Shown here piece after piece: positions 45,223 through 54,651 of a stretch of DNA of 64,000 nt. The DNA is from Pseudorhodoplanes sinuspersici (GTDB taxonomy: Bacteria > Pseudomonadota > Alphaproteobacteria > Rhizobiales > Xanthobacteraceae), in NCBI RefSeq assembly GCF_002119765.1, contig NZ_CP021112.1, forward strand, positions 5,907,616-5,971,615. Reading direction: 5' to 3'. The position numbers and the translations under genes are program-made. Under the pieces are notes generated by a model that was not told where the DNA came from, ran no database searches, and saw only the letters and a program-made list of their open reading frames with translations. Each line of letters opens with the position of its first letter. Position 1 is the first letter of the stretch.

Positions 45223-45756
45223 GGCGACGAAGGAGAACAAGACAATAACCGACACCATGACCGCGCCGTTTGCCGGACGGCTGACCGAACAGATTTTAAC
45301 TCCCGACCGCCAGATTCGAGTTTGGAGGTGAGAACAGCGCAGAGGTCGCTGTTGGCGGCGGTTCAAGTTCGGACCCATGCATCTGATACGCCCTGCAGCA
45401 GGAGCTACACGCTCGCGAGCGCAGACCGACCGGCGTTGTCGCTTTGCACCTTGCTTTCTTTTTGTCCTTCAGCTTCCGTAGAAGTATTTATCGCAAACAG
45501 GCGTCCACCCTCTGCCTTTTCCATTCGCGACAGAACTCGTCTTGCAAGACCCACACCGGCATCGGACCTGAGATTCATTTCGCGGAAAATGGAGCTGTCG
45601 GACAGCCTCTCGCTGAACTCTAAAGCCTCTTGTTGTTTGTTCGGCGCCCAGACACCCTCTTCGGCCACAGCGGGAAATTCCAGGGCAATCCCGCTCGAAC
45701 AGGTCGTCGCAGGTTCCGCAAAAATCAGGCCTTGGGTTCGCAGTTTTGTACGCAAA
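45223..45756. other. Right edge of the TRAP/GntR module; truncated reading frame and debris
   Basis: After the SDR a ribosome-like GAAGGAG and a 24-codon frame starting MTAPFAGRLTEQIL (45257) may be the beginning of a next operon gene cut off near 45300. The remainder to the tRNA-Arg fragment has a minus-strand open frame of 116 codons that I do not recognise. Composition is less GC-rich than the module. Confidence 0.4.
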
Positions 45757-45804
45757 CGGTGCGCCGAAGAGATTCGAACTGCTGACTCCCAGATTCGTAG
45801 TCTG
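45757..45804 (-). repeat. tRNA-Arg(ACG) 3'-half fragment (right copy)
   Basis: The minus strand reads CAGACTACGAATCTG, a complete anticodon stem-loop with anticodon ACG, then GGAGTCAGCAG, TTCGAATCTCTTCGG and CGCACC. It is the partner of 36563-36607, sharing about nine of ten positions and the same orientation. The 5' half expected upstream (D arm) is not recognisable, and the acceptor strand has lost a base, so it is probably not a working tRNA. Confidence 0.75.
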
Positions 45805-45930
45805 AGAGTCGCAGGCGCGGAACGGGCGCACGTGGTTCATTCGCAAAATCTAAGCCATGCTCGCACAGCGCCGACCTTTCAGGCGTGATCGCGGCGGCAG
45901 GCATTCTCGTCGCATCGCTTCTAATCAGCG

Positions 45931-46957
45931 TCAGCTTGGCTGTCGAAATACGGACGATATTGGGAGCGGCAAAAGGGGCAACCCATCCTCATCTTCTGCA
46001 CGAAATACCCCCCGCGACTCAAAATGTGGATCAGCTAAAACTTCCTCGAACGTCGGCACGATAGTCACACAGCAACATGCAGCTTTGAAAGTCGGCTCCC
46101 ATTCCGCTGCGGTACGTTCCGAAATGATCGCTCTCACCGCTTCAAACGTGGCGGATGAATCATTCTTATCGTCGGCATTCGAGGCTCAAGTCCGATCACT
46201 TTCACAAAGCGTTGCCAGAACCGCTCTTCGAGAGCCGCCACTACAATAAATCGATCATCGCGGGTGGCGTAGTGGCGATAGCGGGGCGAGGTCCCGTTGA
46301 AACGTAAGCGATCTGGCGGAACAGAACCCGCTCCCCATCGCGAGGCCAACGCCTCCCACGCAAATACAAACATTGCGTCGGTCATTGATATATCGAGGTG
46401 ACTTCCGGTTCCGGTGATATCGCGCTGGCGAAGGGCAAGCAGGATGTTGATTACCGCCGGGTAAGTACCGCCAGCGATATCCGCGAGGAGCACGGGCGGC
46501 ACGGTTGGAGCCGACCCGAGACCGAGTAGGCCGGCGCTAGCGACGTAGTTCAAATCGTGCCCGCTTTCGTGTGCGCGCGGCCCATTCTGTCCGTAGCCAC
46601 TGATCGAGCAGACGATCAGTCGTGGGTACCTTGCGATCAAATCGGTTGCAGCCAGGCCAAGCTTCTCCAGTATGCCGGGACGGGATTGGGTCACGAGGAC
46701 ATCAGTGCCGGAGATCAGTTCATTCATATGCGAACGACCCGATTGAGACGCCAGATCGATCGTCACGATGTCCTTCCCGCGCTTCAGAGCTGATAGGCGA
46801 CCCCTACACCGCCCCGCCTCGGCTCGTATTGACGCAAGCCATCTCCGCCGGGACGTTCCACCTTTGTTACAGTTGCCCCGACCTCGGCTAGCATCAACGT
46901 TGCAAGAGGACCGGGTAGCAGATGTGTCAGGTCGAGAAGTCCAGTGCACGAGTTCAT
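45931..46957 (-). pseudogene. CaiB/BaiF (family III) CoA-transferase, frameshifted and truncated
   Basis: Three minus-strand frames make one protein. The N-terminus GLLDLTHLLPGPLATLMLAE with VERPGGDGLRQYEPRRGG ends at 46784. The central part runs from KRGKDIVTIDLAS through ISGYGQNGPR and GSHLDISMTDAM to RFVKVIGLEP. A third frame carries the C-terminus (AAEWEPTFKAACCCVTIVPT, FEEVLADPHFESRGVF). Frameshifts lie near 46790 and 46165. The very N-terminus is replaced by a fusion to an ArdC-like gene remnant at about 46940. Confidence 0.82.
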
Positions 46958-47610
46958 GCAGCAAGGTTGCATAATAGCCCTCGGCGGCGCTCGCGATCGG
47001 GGTGTCGATGAAATGGTCGTAGGGCGGCCTCTCGATGCGATCGACGGATGGCATGTAGCAGGCACGATTGCCGCGATGCACGATGGTCGCCCCGCTCACC
47101 GCGATGAACGCATCGGCGCGGTCGATCCGCGCCGATTGGAAATCAGTGGTCAGCGGTTGCGGCGCCGTAATGCCAGCAGACCATCGATCTGATCGACGTT
47201 GAACACCGTGTAGGCTCGCAGCACCGGGATACGCGTCGTCACGATCTCGTCCGCACCGATGTTATCCGTCTGACTGGTTTTGTCACTCCGCTCGATGACG
47301 TTGGCATAGACGACGCTGGTGCCATGCTCGCCCTTGCGGACCTGTCCGCCGAGCGACAGCGCCTGGCGAAAGGTCAGCCAGCTCTGGCCCGGTGTACCCT
47401 TGTTCGATAACGGCGACCCACAAGATGAGTACGTTGACGCCGCTGTATTGCCGCCCCGTCGAGGCGTTGTTCGGCATGGCGAGCGGCGCCATTGCTGCCG
47501 CCGCGCCCCAGGGCTGAACCCCGGGCACGCGTCCGGCCTCCAGCTCGGCGATGACTACCGGCATGCCATCGTACACGGCACGATGCTTTCCTCGTCGACC
47601 ATGCCGACAT
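46935..47610 (-). pseudogene. ArdC-family antirestriction protein, broken
   Basis: The minus strand encodes the ssDNA-binding N-terminal domain of ArdC in pieces: VIAELEAGRVPGVQPWG, MPNNASTGRQYSGVNVLILW, then after a frameshift near 47395 GQSWLTFRQALSLGGQVRKG and EHGTSVVYANVIERSDK. After a stop near 47155 the metallopeptidase-like domain follows: YDHFIDTPIASAAEGYYATL and LHELVHWTS. The reading frame is cut at HELVHWT by the join to the CoA-transferase. ArdC proteins travel on conjugative plasmids and ICEs, so this marks former mobile DNA. Confidence 0.8.
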
Positions 47611-47943
47611 TCATCCGGAATCCCGGTTGGCATGGCGAGCTTCGAAATCGGCCAAGCCACGATGCCCACGTCGACGGGAATCTTCTCGATATGGCCATCG
47701 ACAGCACATGGACGCTCTGCCAGGTGGCCGTGACGACGAGGTCGGCTTGTATGACACCTGAGAAAGTCGCGGATTTGATCGCGCTAAAGCCCAGCGTGGC
47801 CCGCGCCAGAAGCATGGCTAGCGAATTGCGGCATCTTACTGCGCTAATGAATCACGAAAAATACTGAAAGCAGCAATCGGCGCGTTTGTTTCGCGTTTGC
47901 GGGTACACCTGTCTACGATTGCGAGGAGCCTCGTCGACTGAGG
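47611..47943. other. Intergenic debris upstream of ArdC remnant
   Basis: About 330 bases without a recognisable gene. Small open frames on both strands do not match known families. Confidence 0.4.
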
Positions 47944-49011
47944 CTATTCGTAGGGCAATTCGCCGAAAAGACCGATCATGAGGTCACCATCGAGTTGCGA
48001 GAAGGGGATATCTAAGTAGTGATCCGGGTGCCGTGGTTTGGCTCTACCATCGTTCGGCCCGTTTCTAGTGTGTCCCCGTACGTGTTCGCCGCTTTCCTTG
48101 ATATAAGGTAGGATGACCAGTCGACCATGATTGATTGAACGGATGGTGCCTTCCTTCCACAAAGTGCTCCCTTCCGACTCTTTTGTAGAGGTGGTGTGTT
48201 TGACCTGCCATCCGATGCCACCGTCCTCTTCGTACCAGAAGACGATGCCGTTCGAGACCAGCACCTTTTGGCCGTTGGCCAATGCTTCCGCCAGCATGCG
48301 TTGCACGCTCGCGAGCTGGAGCAATTGATTGGCGCGCGGTAGCAGTATCTGACGGATCTTGGCTTTGGTCTTTCCCCAATGGGCATCGGCACTGCTATCA
48401 AACCCATTCGCGATCCGAGCCCGCATAGCAACTTCCGCGGATCGGATGCCCGCGGTGTAAGGCTTTGACCATACGTTGTTCTGTGAGCGGTAGAGAATGG
48501 AACGGCGCCAACGGCGTGCCGGTTGGCCAACCATGACAACCCTCAGGTAAGGCATGTCCGAAAGCTGTTCGGTCAATTCCTGGCGGAAAGGCTCCGACTC
48601 CGGCGGGAGCACCAAAGACGATGAAACAGGCCGCGGATCGTTTGCGTGCCGACGTCGTGCTTCGGCCAGCATAAGTTCTTCTTCCTCATGAAGACGCTGC
48701 CTCGCTTGCAGGTTCTTCGCGACTTTAAGCTGGAGTGAAATCTTCTTCGCGCCATCCATCTCGCGTCCAGCGAGAGCATCATGTAGCATCGGATTGAGAC
48801 TGGCGGCCGCGGACATTGCGGCCTCGCGATCTGGATAGATGTCGCCACGGACGTGTCCGTTCTCTGTCGGCACTCTGCGATCGCGCCAGATCGGAGCCTT
48901 ATCTCCCTGCTCCACCAGCTCTTGCATCAGCCAGTTGCCGAACAATGGGCGATAGTTCGGCCACACAGCCAGAGCCGTGTCAAAGTCGCGGGCGTTGTCT
49001 CCCCATTTCAC
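47944..49011 (-). CDS. Hypothetical protein, 355 residues
   Basis: An intact frame with a GTG start at 49011 preceded by GGAGG seven bases away, a strong sign that it is a real gene. I do not recognise a family. It is hydrophilic, with a charged central helix around residues 85-125 (KISLQLKVAKNLQARQRLHEEEE), no signal peptide and no membrane segment. The C-terminal half has several beta-like stretches (KVLVSNGIVFWYEEDGGIGW, GRLVILPYI). It sits among mobile-element debris next to the ArdC remnant, so a plasmid or ICE accessory role is possible but unsupported. Confidence 0.65.
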   Translation of the reverse strand: MKWGDNARDFDTALAVWPNYRPLFGNWLMQELVEQGDKAPIWRDRRVPTENGHVRGDIYPDREAAMSAAASLNPMLHDALAGREMDGAKKISLQLKVAKNLQARQRLHEEEELMLAEARRRHANDPRPVSSSLVLPPESEPFRQELTEQLSDMPYLRVVMVGQPARRWRRSILYRSQNNVWSKPYTAGIRSAEVAMRARIANGFDSSADAHWGKTKAKIRQILLPRANQLLQLASVQRMLAEALANGQKVLVSNGIVFWYEEDGGIGWQVKHTTSTKESEGSTLWKEGTIRSINHGRLVILPYIKESGEHVRGHTRNGPNDGRAKPRHPDHYLDIPFSQLDGDLMIGLFGELPYE

Positions 49012-49831
49012 GAACAGCCTCCGGATAAATCATTTGCGGTTCGTCCGCTTTTCTCACGGCGCTGCACCTTAGTTCCAGTGGCTGGTGCAGTGAGGGTCAT
49101 GCGCCAGCAGCAACCGTCATATCGACGAAGACGTGCTTAAGGCGGATTGGGTGACCACCTTTTTGAGTTAATGCGCCTTCAAAGATCGCGAGGGAGAGCG
49201 TGTGTTCGTCTCTCTCAGCCCTACGGCAGTCGATAATAGACGCCGCGCTCAAGATCCAGGAATGACCGGCCATCGCCTTTGTATGGCGACGCGCTGGTAA
49301 TAGTCGCTGCGCGGTTGACACGCAAACGCAGACCCATGGTAGCCAGCGGATAGAAGCTGCGCAAAAGGCCGCACATAGGGGCGTACCTGACCGGACTTTC
49401 TTCGATGCTGGTTCGACGTTCCCGATGGATAGAGCGAGAGATTCGACGCACCCTCGAACTGCGATCGTATCGAAGTGCAGAAAAGCGAACATGGGACTTT
49501 CTACGTCAATGGCCATCCACGTAAGTATTTGCGCGCGAGCGTTTCACCATTTTTCGACCACTTGCGAACGTGATCTCTGACCACCGATTATGGACGATGT
49601 CCGTTATATTGGCGTATCAAGCAATTCGATTTCCAATCGGGCACTGCCGCGTCAATCTGCAAGCGCAATACTCTGCGTGCGATCTCCTCACGAGCTGCGT
49701 CGCCCATGCCCTCTGCTTGCGCAGTTATGCTCTTGCATCCTCCGGGATCTTCTGGCTGCGTTTACTGCGGCGTCGCAATCAACACCTCATCCTGATCGCG
49801 TTCGGCTGAATTCTCGAATCGCTTGACACCC
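49012..49831. other. 820-base region without a recognisable gene
   Basis: Between the hypothetical gene and the ABC ATPase stop. Open frames up to 139 codons exist on the minus strand but none shows a family motif. One frame near 49225-49340 ends GDGRSFLDLERGVYYRLP and could be a gene tail. Composition is AT-richer than the operon to the right. Confidence 0.4.
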
Positions 49832-50581
49832 TCAAGCTGCCAGCGCGGTTTGTATTTCTCCTCGAATCATCTCCTTATTCTCGCTAGTCGTTTCGGATGT
49901 CAGAGGAACATCAATTGCGATGTTGGCTGGTCGTTTCAGCACAACAATCCGGTCACCGATCTCCAACGCCTCGTTGATGGAATGGGTGATAAAAACTGCC
50001 GTCTTTCCATTTTCTTTGACAAGCTTAACAAACTCGGCTCGCAACTTGCGGGCCGTCATTTCGTCAAGCGCGGAGAATGGTTCATCGCATAGCAAAATAT
50101 TTGCGTTTGTTGCGAACGCTCTGGCTATCGATACGCGTTGCCTCATACCGCCCGATAAGGCATGCGGATAATCATGTTCGTGCCCACGAAGACCAAGTGT
50201 ATCAAGCCAACGCTGGGCAATCGCTCTGCGCTCTTCGACAGATTTTCCAAGAATCTCGAGACCGAGCTCTACATTCTGAATTGCGGTCCTCCACGGCAAT
50301 AACCGATCGCTCTGAAACACAATTGCCATCTTGCCGCGAAACGTGTCGAAATCGCGAAATGGAGCATGGCCATCGACGGTCACCCGCCCTTTGGATGGCT
50401 CAGTCAATCCCGCAATCATGTTGAAGATGGTAGACTTTCCGCAGCCAGTCTTTCCGAGCAGAGCCAGCATTTGGCCTTCCGCGACCTGAAGATCCAACCC
50501 ATCGACCGCGATAAAAGAGCCGAATGCCTTCGAGACCTTTTCAAGTGAGATGGCAGTCCTTGCAGCAGCGTTCATTGTCAT
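49832..50581 (-). CDS. ABC transporter ATP-binding protein (SsuB/TauB type)
   Basis: 249 residues: Walker A GKTGCGKSTIFN, signature LSGGMRQR, Walker B ILLCDEPFSALDEM, switch VFITHSINEAL. It is the last gene of the long molybdenum-hydroxylase operon and overlaps the permease stop by four bases. It energises the third NitT-type importer of the window. Confidence 0.9.
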   Translation of the reverse strand: MTMNAAARTAISLEKVSKAFGSFIAVDGLDLQVAEGQMLALLGKTGCGKSTIFNMIAGLTEPSKGRVTVDGHAPFRDFDTFRGKMAIVFQSDRLLPWRTAIQNVELGLEILGKSVEERRAIAQRWLDTLGLRGHEHDYPHALSGGMRQRVSIARAFATNANILLCDEPFSALDEMTARKLRAEFVKLVKENGKTAVFITHSINEALEIGDRIVVLKRPANIAIDVPLTSETTSENKEMIRGEIQTALAA

Positions 50582-51387
50582 AGTGCTCGTTCCGAGATGG
50601 CACGATAGCGGAATGCGACGCTCTCAATGAGCGTCAAAATCGCCTGTACGATCAGGACGAAGGTCACGAGTTGCAGCGTCCAGGCCAGCGCGCCCGCCAT
50701 ATCGAATAGTTGCTGTTGCTGAAGCAGCTGGTACCCTACACCGCCGGTAGCACCGACTAGCTCTGCTACGACGACCACGCGCGATGCATTGCCCAGATTG
50801 ACCTTCCACGCTGTTAGTATGTCGGGAAGAATTGCGGGAATGATCATCGCAGTGAACAGTTTAATGCGTGATGGACGAAAGCTCATCACCATTTCGGTGA
50901 GATCGCGCGACATAGCTTGGAGCGCACCCAAAACCTGGAATGAGAAGGCCGGTAGCGTCGTCACCACCATGATAAAGAAAATGCGAGACTCTATGCCGTG
51001 AAACCAGATAATCGCGAATACGACCCAAGATAGCGCCGGAATACCCTGAAATAGTGTCAGGATCGGAGAGAGAAAGTCGTGGGCTATGCGCGATCGAGCC
51101 ATGATCACCGCGAGAAGAGCGCCGATGAGAAAAGCACCAGCGAGCCCCGCAAGAATGCGGAGCACCGTGGCAAGAACATCCGAGAACTGCGCCCAATCGC
51201 CAATGATGCTGATGAAACGCCAGAAGACGTCCACCAATGAGGGAAACAGAAAGGGTGGAAAAAACAGCGAGGCAAACTGCCAGACACCGGCAACAACGGC
51301 GAACGGGATAATGTACGACAGTGCGCCGCGCAGGACAGATGCGCCGAATCTTGTGACGGCGGAATCTTGATAATGCACCGCCGTCAT
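50578..51387 (-). CDS. ABC transporter permease (NitT/TauT type)
   Basis: 269 residues, about six membrane segments, with the ATPase-docking region FRPSRIKLFTAMIIPAILPDIL. It overlaps both neighbours by four bases (ATGA junctions), so the three transport genes are translationally coupled. Confidence 0.88.
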   Translation of the reverse strand: MTAVHYQDSAVTRFGASVLRGALSYIIPFAVVAGVWQFASLFFPPFLFPSLVDVFWRFISIIGDWAQFSDVLATVLRILAGLAGAFLIGALLAVIMARSRIAHDFLSPILTLFQGIPALSWVVFAIIWFHGIESRIFFIMVVTTLPAFSFQVLGALQAMSRDLTEMVMSFRPSRIKLFTAMIIPAILPDILTAWKVNLGNASRVVVVAELVGATGGVGYQLLQQQQLFDMAGALAWTLQLVTFVLIVQAILTLIESVAFRYRAISERAL

Positions 51388-52355
51388 TTCGTGAGCCCCT
51401 GATAGATCGTCGAAGGCGCCGGCTCGGATGGCAGGAATGAAATAGACTTGCCAGCCTCGTAGACAGCCTTGATCTCCTTGCTCACCTCGGCCGCCGTTCG
51501 CACATTCATTCCAAGACGGTCGTTGGCGCGAATGAGCTCTGCGATCGCTTTGCGATCGTTCTCCGTTCCTTTGCTGGAGATTAGCTTAGCCGCTTCATCA
51601 GGATTCGCGGCCACCCACTCTGCCGCCTGCCTGTAGGTTGCATAGAGCTTTGGAATGAGGTCCCTATTCTCTTCGGCCCAGGCAACGTGAGCTGCAACGC
51701 CAAGATAGGGAATGTTGGTGCTGCCTGACATCTTTTTCCAGCTTTCCTGGATTTTGAGATCGAGCGTGCGAATGCCCGGCTTCTTAGTCTGCAATGTCGT
51801 GTAAGCCGGCTCCCACAGCTGAACAGCAGCCGCACGATCAGCGAGTGCATAACCAACAAGGCCAGGCGTTGCTGTATTGATGACTGAAAACTTGCTGGTA
51901 TCGACGCCAAGCTGACGTGCAAACCAGTCGAACATTACATAGTTCGTCGTACCTTTTGCCGCAGCAAGATCCTTTCCTTCAACATCCCTCAGAGACTTAA
52001 TATCCGGCCGCGAACTCACCACAGCGCCCCAATAGTCAAAGAGATTAAAAAGGTAGGTCACCTTGACGCCACGCAGATCAGCCAGACCCACAGTCAAAAG
52101 CGCTGCACTGCCGCCGACCTGGAACTCACCGGAATTGAACTGCGCCGTATAGGCGTCCGGAGTACGCTCCTCGAATTTGATAGACAGACCGTTCTTCTCG
52201 TCGAGCTTCTGAGCCTTGATCACCGGCGGCAGAAATGCACCCAATGAAGGTGCCCCAAACACAACAATGGAAATCTTTGCCAGCTCTTGGGCCGACAGTG
52301 GCGATGCCAAAACGGTCGTTGAAAGAAGACTCAGTGCAAATGCAGCTTTCCTCAT
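51384..52355 (-). CDS. ABC transporter substrate-binding protein (NitT/TauT-like)
   Basis: 323 residues. Signal peptide KAAFALSLLSTTVLASPLSAQ, then KISIVVFGAPSLGAFLPPVIKAQKLDEKN and FNSGEFQVGGSAALLTVGLAD in the NMT1/SsuA style. It lies 25 bases after the PcaD-like gene, inside the catabolic operon, implying that the transported compound is the substrate of the Mo hydroxylase or a related aromatic acid. Confidence 0.85.
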   Translation of the reverse strand: MRKAAFALSLLSTTVLASPLSAQELAKISIVVFGAPSLGAFLPPVIKAQKLDEKNGLSIKFEERTPDAYTAQFNSGEFQVGGSAALLTVGLADLRGVKVTYLFNLFDYWGAVVSSRPDIKSLRDVEGKDLAAAKGTTNYVMFDWFARQLGVDTSKFSVINTATPGLVGYALADRAAAVQLWEPAYTTLQTKKPGIRTLDLKIQESWKKMSGSTNIPYLGVAAHVAWAEENRDLIPKLYATYRQAAEWVAANPDEAAKLISSKGTENDRKAIAELIRANDRLGMNVRTAAEVSKEIKAVYEAGKSISFLPSEPAPSTIYQGLTK

Positions 52356-52380
52356 GATATTCCTCCTCCCGATTAATGAG

Positions 52381-53195
52381 TTATGATGTTGTTATGCTGG
52401 CAGCGTTGGAGACAAATTGCGCAAGCACGTCGGCAAAAGCTTCGGGGGCCTCAACCGCCGATATATGAGCCGCATCAAGGACAATCATGTTCGCGCCGGC
52501 GATACCAGCCACGATTTCCTCCCCGCGGGCGGGCGGCGTCGATGGATCGTGCACGCCACAAATCACTTGGGCGGGACAGGAAATATCGGCGAGCCGTGGC
52601 TTGAGATCGGAAGCCGCCAGCACCTCACAGCAGCCAGCGTAACCTTCGACAGGTGTTGCCGCGATCATCTTGCAGAGCTCTTGAGTTCGCTCCGGATGAT
52701 GCTGCTGAAATGACTTGGTGAACCAGCGATCGAGTGTGGGCGCAACCAGGGGGCCATGCCATTGGCGCGAACTGTCGCGGCACGCTCCCGCCAGAGCGAT
52801 GGTGGCGGAAAATTCGGCGCCGTATTGGCCAGCACTAAACCAGCCACCCGCGGACCACCGTTTGCGCCGATCCAAAGCCCCATCAAACCACCCAGGGAAA
52901 GGCCGCAAAAGACGACCCGCTGAATGTTCAGTGCATCTAAAATGGCAAGCGCGTCGTTACCCAACTGCTCGATTGTGTACGGACCCGCCGGAACATCCGA
53001 CTGTCCATGTCCACGCGTATCATAGCGAAGGACCCGCACCTGGTTTGAGATACGCGAAACAACCTCGTCCCACATCGCCATGCTCGCACCGATCGAGTTG
53101 CTGAACATGACAACAGGCTTGCTCGACGGCTGCGGCACCTCAACGGCGAGATGGACACCTGGCTCGACTTCGATCCGCTCGATACGACCTATCAT
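52381..53195 (-). pseudogene. PcaD-like alpha/beta hydrolase (3-oxoadipate enol-lactonase type), frameshifted
   Basis: The first frame (ATG at 53195) reads VVMFSNSIGASMAMWDEV, YDTRGHGQSDVP and the nucleophile elbow FCGLSLGGLMG, as in PcaD. At a run of five C on the coding strand (52749-52753) the frame breaks. The continuation in the next frame reads GPLVAPTLDRWFTKSFQQHH and CPAQVICGVHDPSTPPARG, ending with the histidine region AHISAVEAPEAFADVL. One extra C would restore a normal protein of about 270 residues, so this is either a real one-base deletion or a homopolymer sequencing error. Confidence 0.8.
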
Positions 53196-53199
53196 CACA

Positions 53200-53664
53200 T
53201 TACCTTACCACGCCTGCGGATTGCTCAAATTCCTTGCGCAAGGCGACAAAGAAGCGGCTGATCAGATGCTTCGAAACCCCCGAGAGAATTCGTTGTCCCA
53301 CGCCGGCGACAAGACCGCCGACTTCACCGCTGCCCTTGTAAATGAGTTTCGACACCCCTTCGGTTTCCGGTTCGATATCGAAACGAGCGTTTCCTATGCC
53401 GTGCCCGAGCGACCCGTTACCGGACACCTTGATGTTGCATGATTTTGGAGCTTCTTTTTCCGACAAACTGATCTCACCTTCGAACGACCCTCCCACTGCC
53501 GCCACACGGAGCTGCATCTCCAGCTTGTAGGAGTCAGGGGAGGTCTCCGTCATACTCTTGCAGCCGGGAATGCAACGGGTCAGCACCACGGGATCGTTGA
53601 GCGCGTCCCACAGTGCCTCCACAGAAGCAGGAATTGTTTCACTGCCGCCGATATCGAGCTTCAT
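53200..53664 (-). CDS. CoxG-family SRPBCC protein
   Basis: 154 residues of the carbon-monoxide-dehydrogenase subunit G family: GSETIPASVEALWDALNDP, VVLTRCIPGCKSMTE and a C-terminal helix. CoxG proteins accompany molybdenum hydroxylases and help membrane anchoring or maturation; some may bind hydrophobic ligands. It lacks the long C-terminal membrane tail of classical CoxG. It stands between the amidohydrolase and PcaD-like genes. Confidence 0.87.
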   Translation of the reverse strand: MKLDIGGSETIPASVEALWDALNDPVVLTRCIPGCKSMTETSPDSYKLEMQLRVAAVGGSFEGEISLSEKEAPKSCNIKVSGNGSLGHGIGNARFDIEPETEGVSKLIYKGSGEVGGLVAGVGQRILSGVSKHLISRFFVALRKEFEQSAGVVR

Positions 53665-53673
53665 GATGTCCCC

Positions 53674-54651
53674 TTAGAGAGCGAACAACTTTTGAGCGAG
53701 ACCACCATTAATCGAAACACGTTCGCCGGGCGTGAATGACGTGTCTTGAACGATGTTCGACGGCGCAAGGTCGCCTATAGGGAAAGGCATGTCCGACCCC
53801 ATCATGATACGATCCGCACCGACAATGTCGGCGAGATAGCGGAGCGTCCGGGTGTCTTGGACGATGGTGTCGTAATAAAGAGACGCGAGAGCGGCGTCAG
53901 GATCGCCAAGCTTATCTTTATCGAGCTGATAATTCCGGCGGAGTCGGCCAATGATGTAAGGCAATGCCGCACCGCCAATACCAGCCACGATCTTCGCATT
54001 CGAATAGCGCGTCACATGACCCGCGTAGATCAGGCGTGAGATCGCAATAAGAGTGTCTGTGATACGTCCTACGGCGTTTGCCATGCCATAGTCGTGTACG
54101 CGGCCATCACCGCTCTCGAACACGGGATGAATAAAAATCACTGAGCCAAGGTCGTTTGCAGCTTCCCAAAAAGGTTTGAGCGCCGGGTCGTCAAGAACGC
54201 CCCCCTTCCCCTTAGGCTGCGTTCCAATCATGGCTCCTTTGAAACCTGATTGATGCGCCTCGCGGAGCACTTCAGCGGCACGCGCTCCCTCCTGCAGCGG
54301 CACCGTCGCGAGCGGGATAAATCGCGGCTGTGTCTTCGCCACTTCCGCCAAATGCACATTGATCAGGCGCGACCACGCAAGTCCTTCTTCGGCTGGTATT
54401 TCATAAGCAAACATATCAAGCCAACCGCCGACGACCTGCCGCTCCACCTTTTGCGCATCCATCCATTGCAAGCGTCCGGCAAGATCGCTTAGCGGCCTAG
54501 AAACAGGACGTGTTGGCTTGCCGCCAGAAAACGAGAATCCAAGGCTGCCGCCCTCCTCGATCAGCTTGATCGATGGAAACTTCGCCTGGTTCGCACGGAT
54601 AGCGTCTAGCAGGCTCGGAGGGACCAGATGGGCATGGCAATCAATGATCAT
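53674..54651 (-). CDS. Amidohydrolase-2 family protein (ACMSD-like)
   Basis: 325 residues starting MIIDCHAHLVPPSL, with the HxH metal motif at residues 6-8. Further ligands: SVIFIHPVFESGD with a histidine and IMMGSDMPFPIGDL with the late aspartate. This is the ACMSD/gamma-resorcylate decarboxylase-type branch, which performs decarboxylation or hydrolysis. Its ATG shares one base with the Mo-subunit stop (TAATG). It probably acts on the hydroxylated product. Confidence 0.86.
   Translation of the reverse strand: MIIDCHAHLVPPSLLDAIRANQAKFPSIKLIEEGGSLGFSFSGGKPTRPVSRPLSDLAGRLQWMDAQKVERQVVGGWLDMFAYEIPAEEGLAWSRLINVHLAEVAKTQPRFIPLATVPLQEGARAAEVLREAHQSGFKGAMIGTQPKGKGGVLDDPALKPFWEAANDLGSVIFIHPVFESGDGRVHDYGMANAVGRITDTLIAISRLIYAGHVTRYSNAKIVAGIGGAALPYIIGRLRRNYQLDKDKLGDPDAALASLYYDTIVQDTRTLRYLADIVGADRIMMGSDMPFPIGDLAPSNIVQDTSFTPGERVSINGGLAQKLFAL

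Noticed and set aside
36563..45804. Functional tRNA-Arg genes
   Set aside because: Only anticodon loop to CCA is present in each copy; D arm and 5' acceptor strand cannot be found, so these are fragments.
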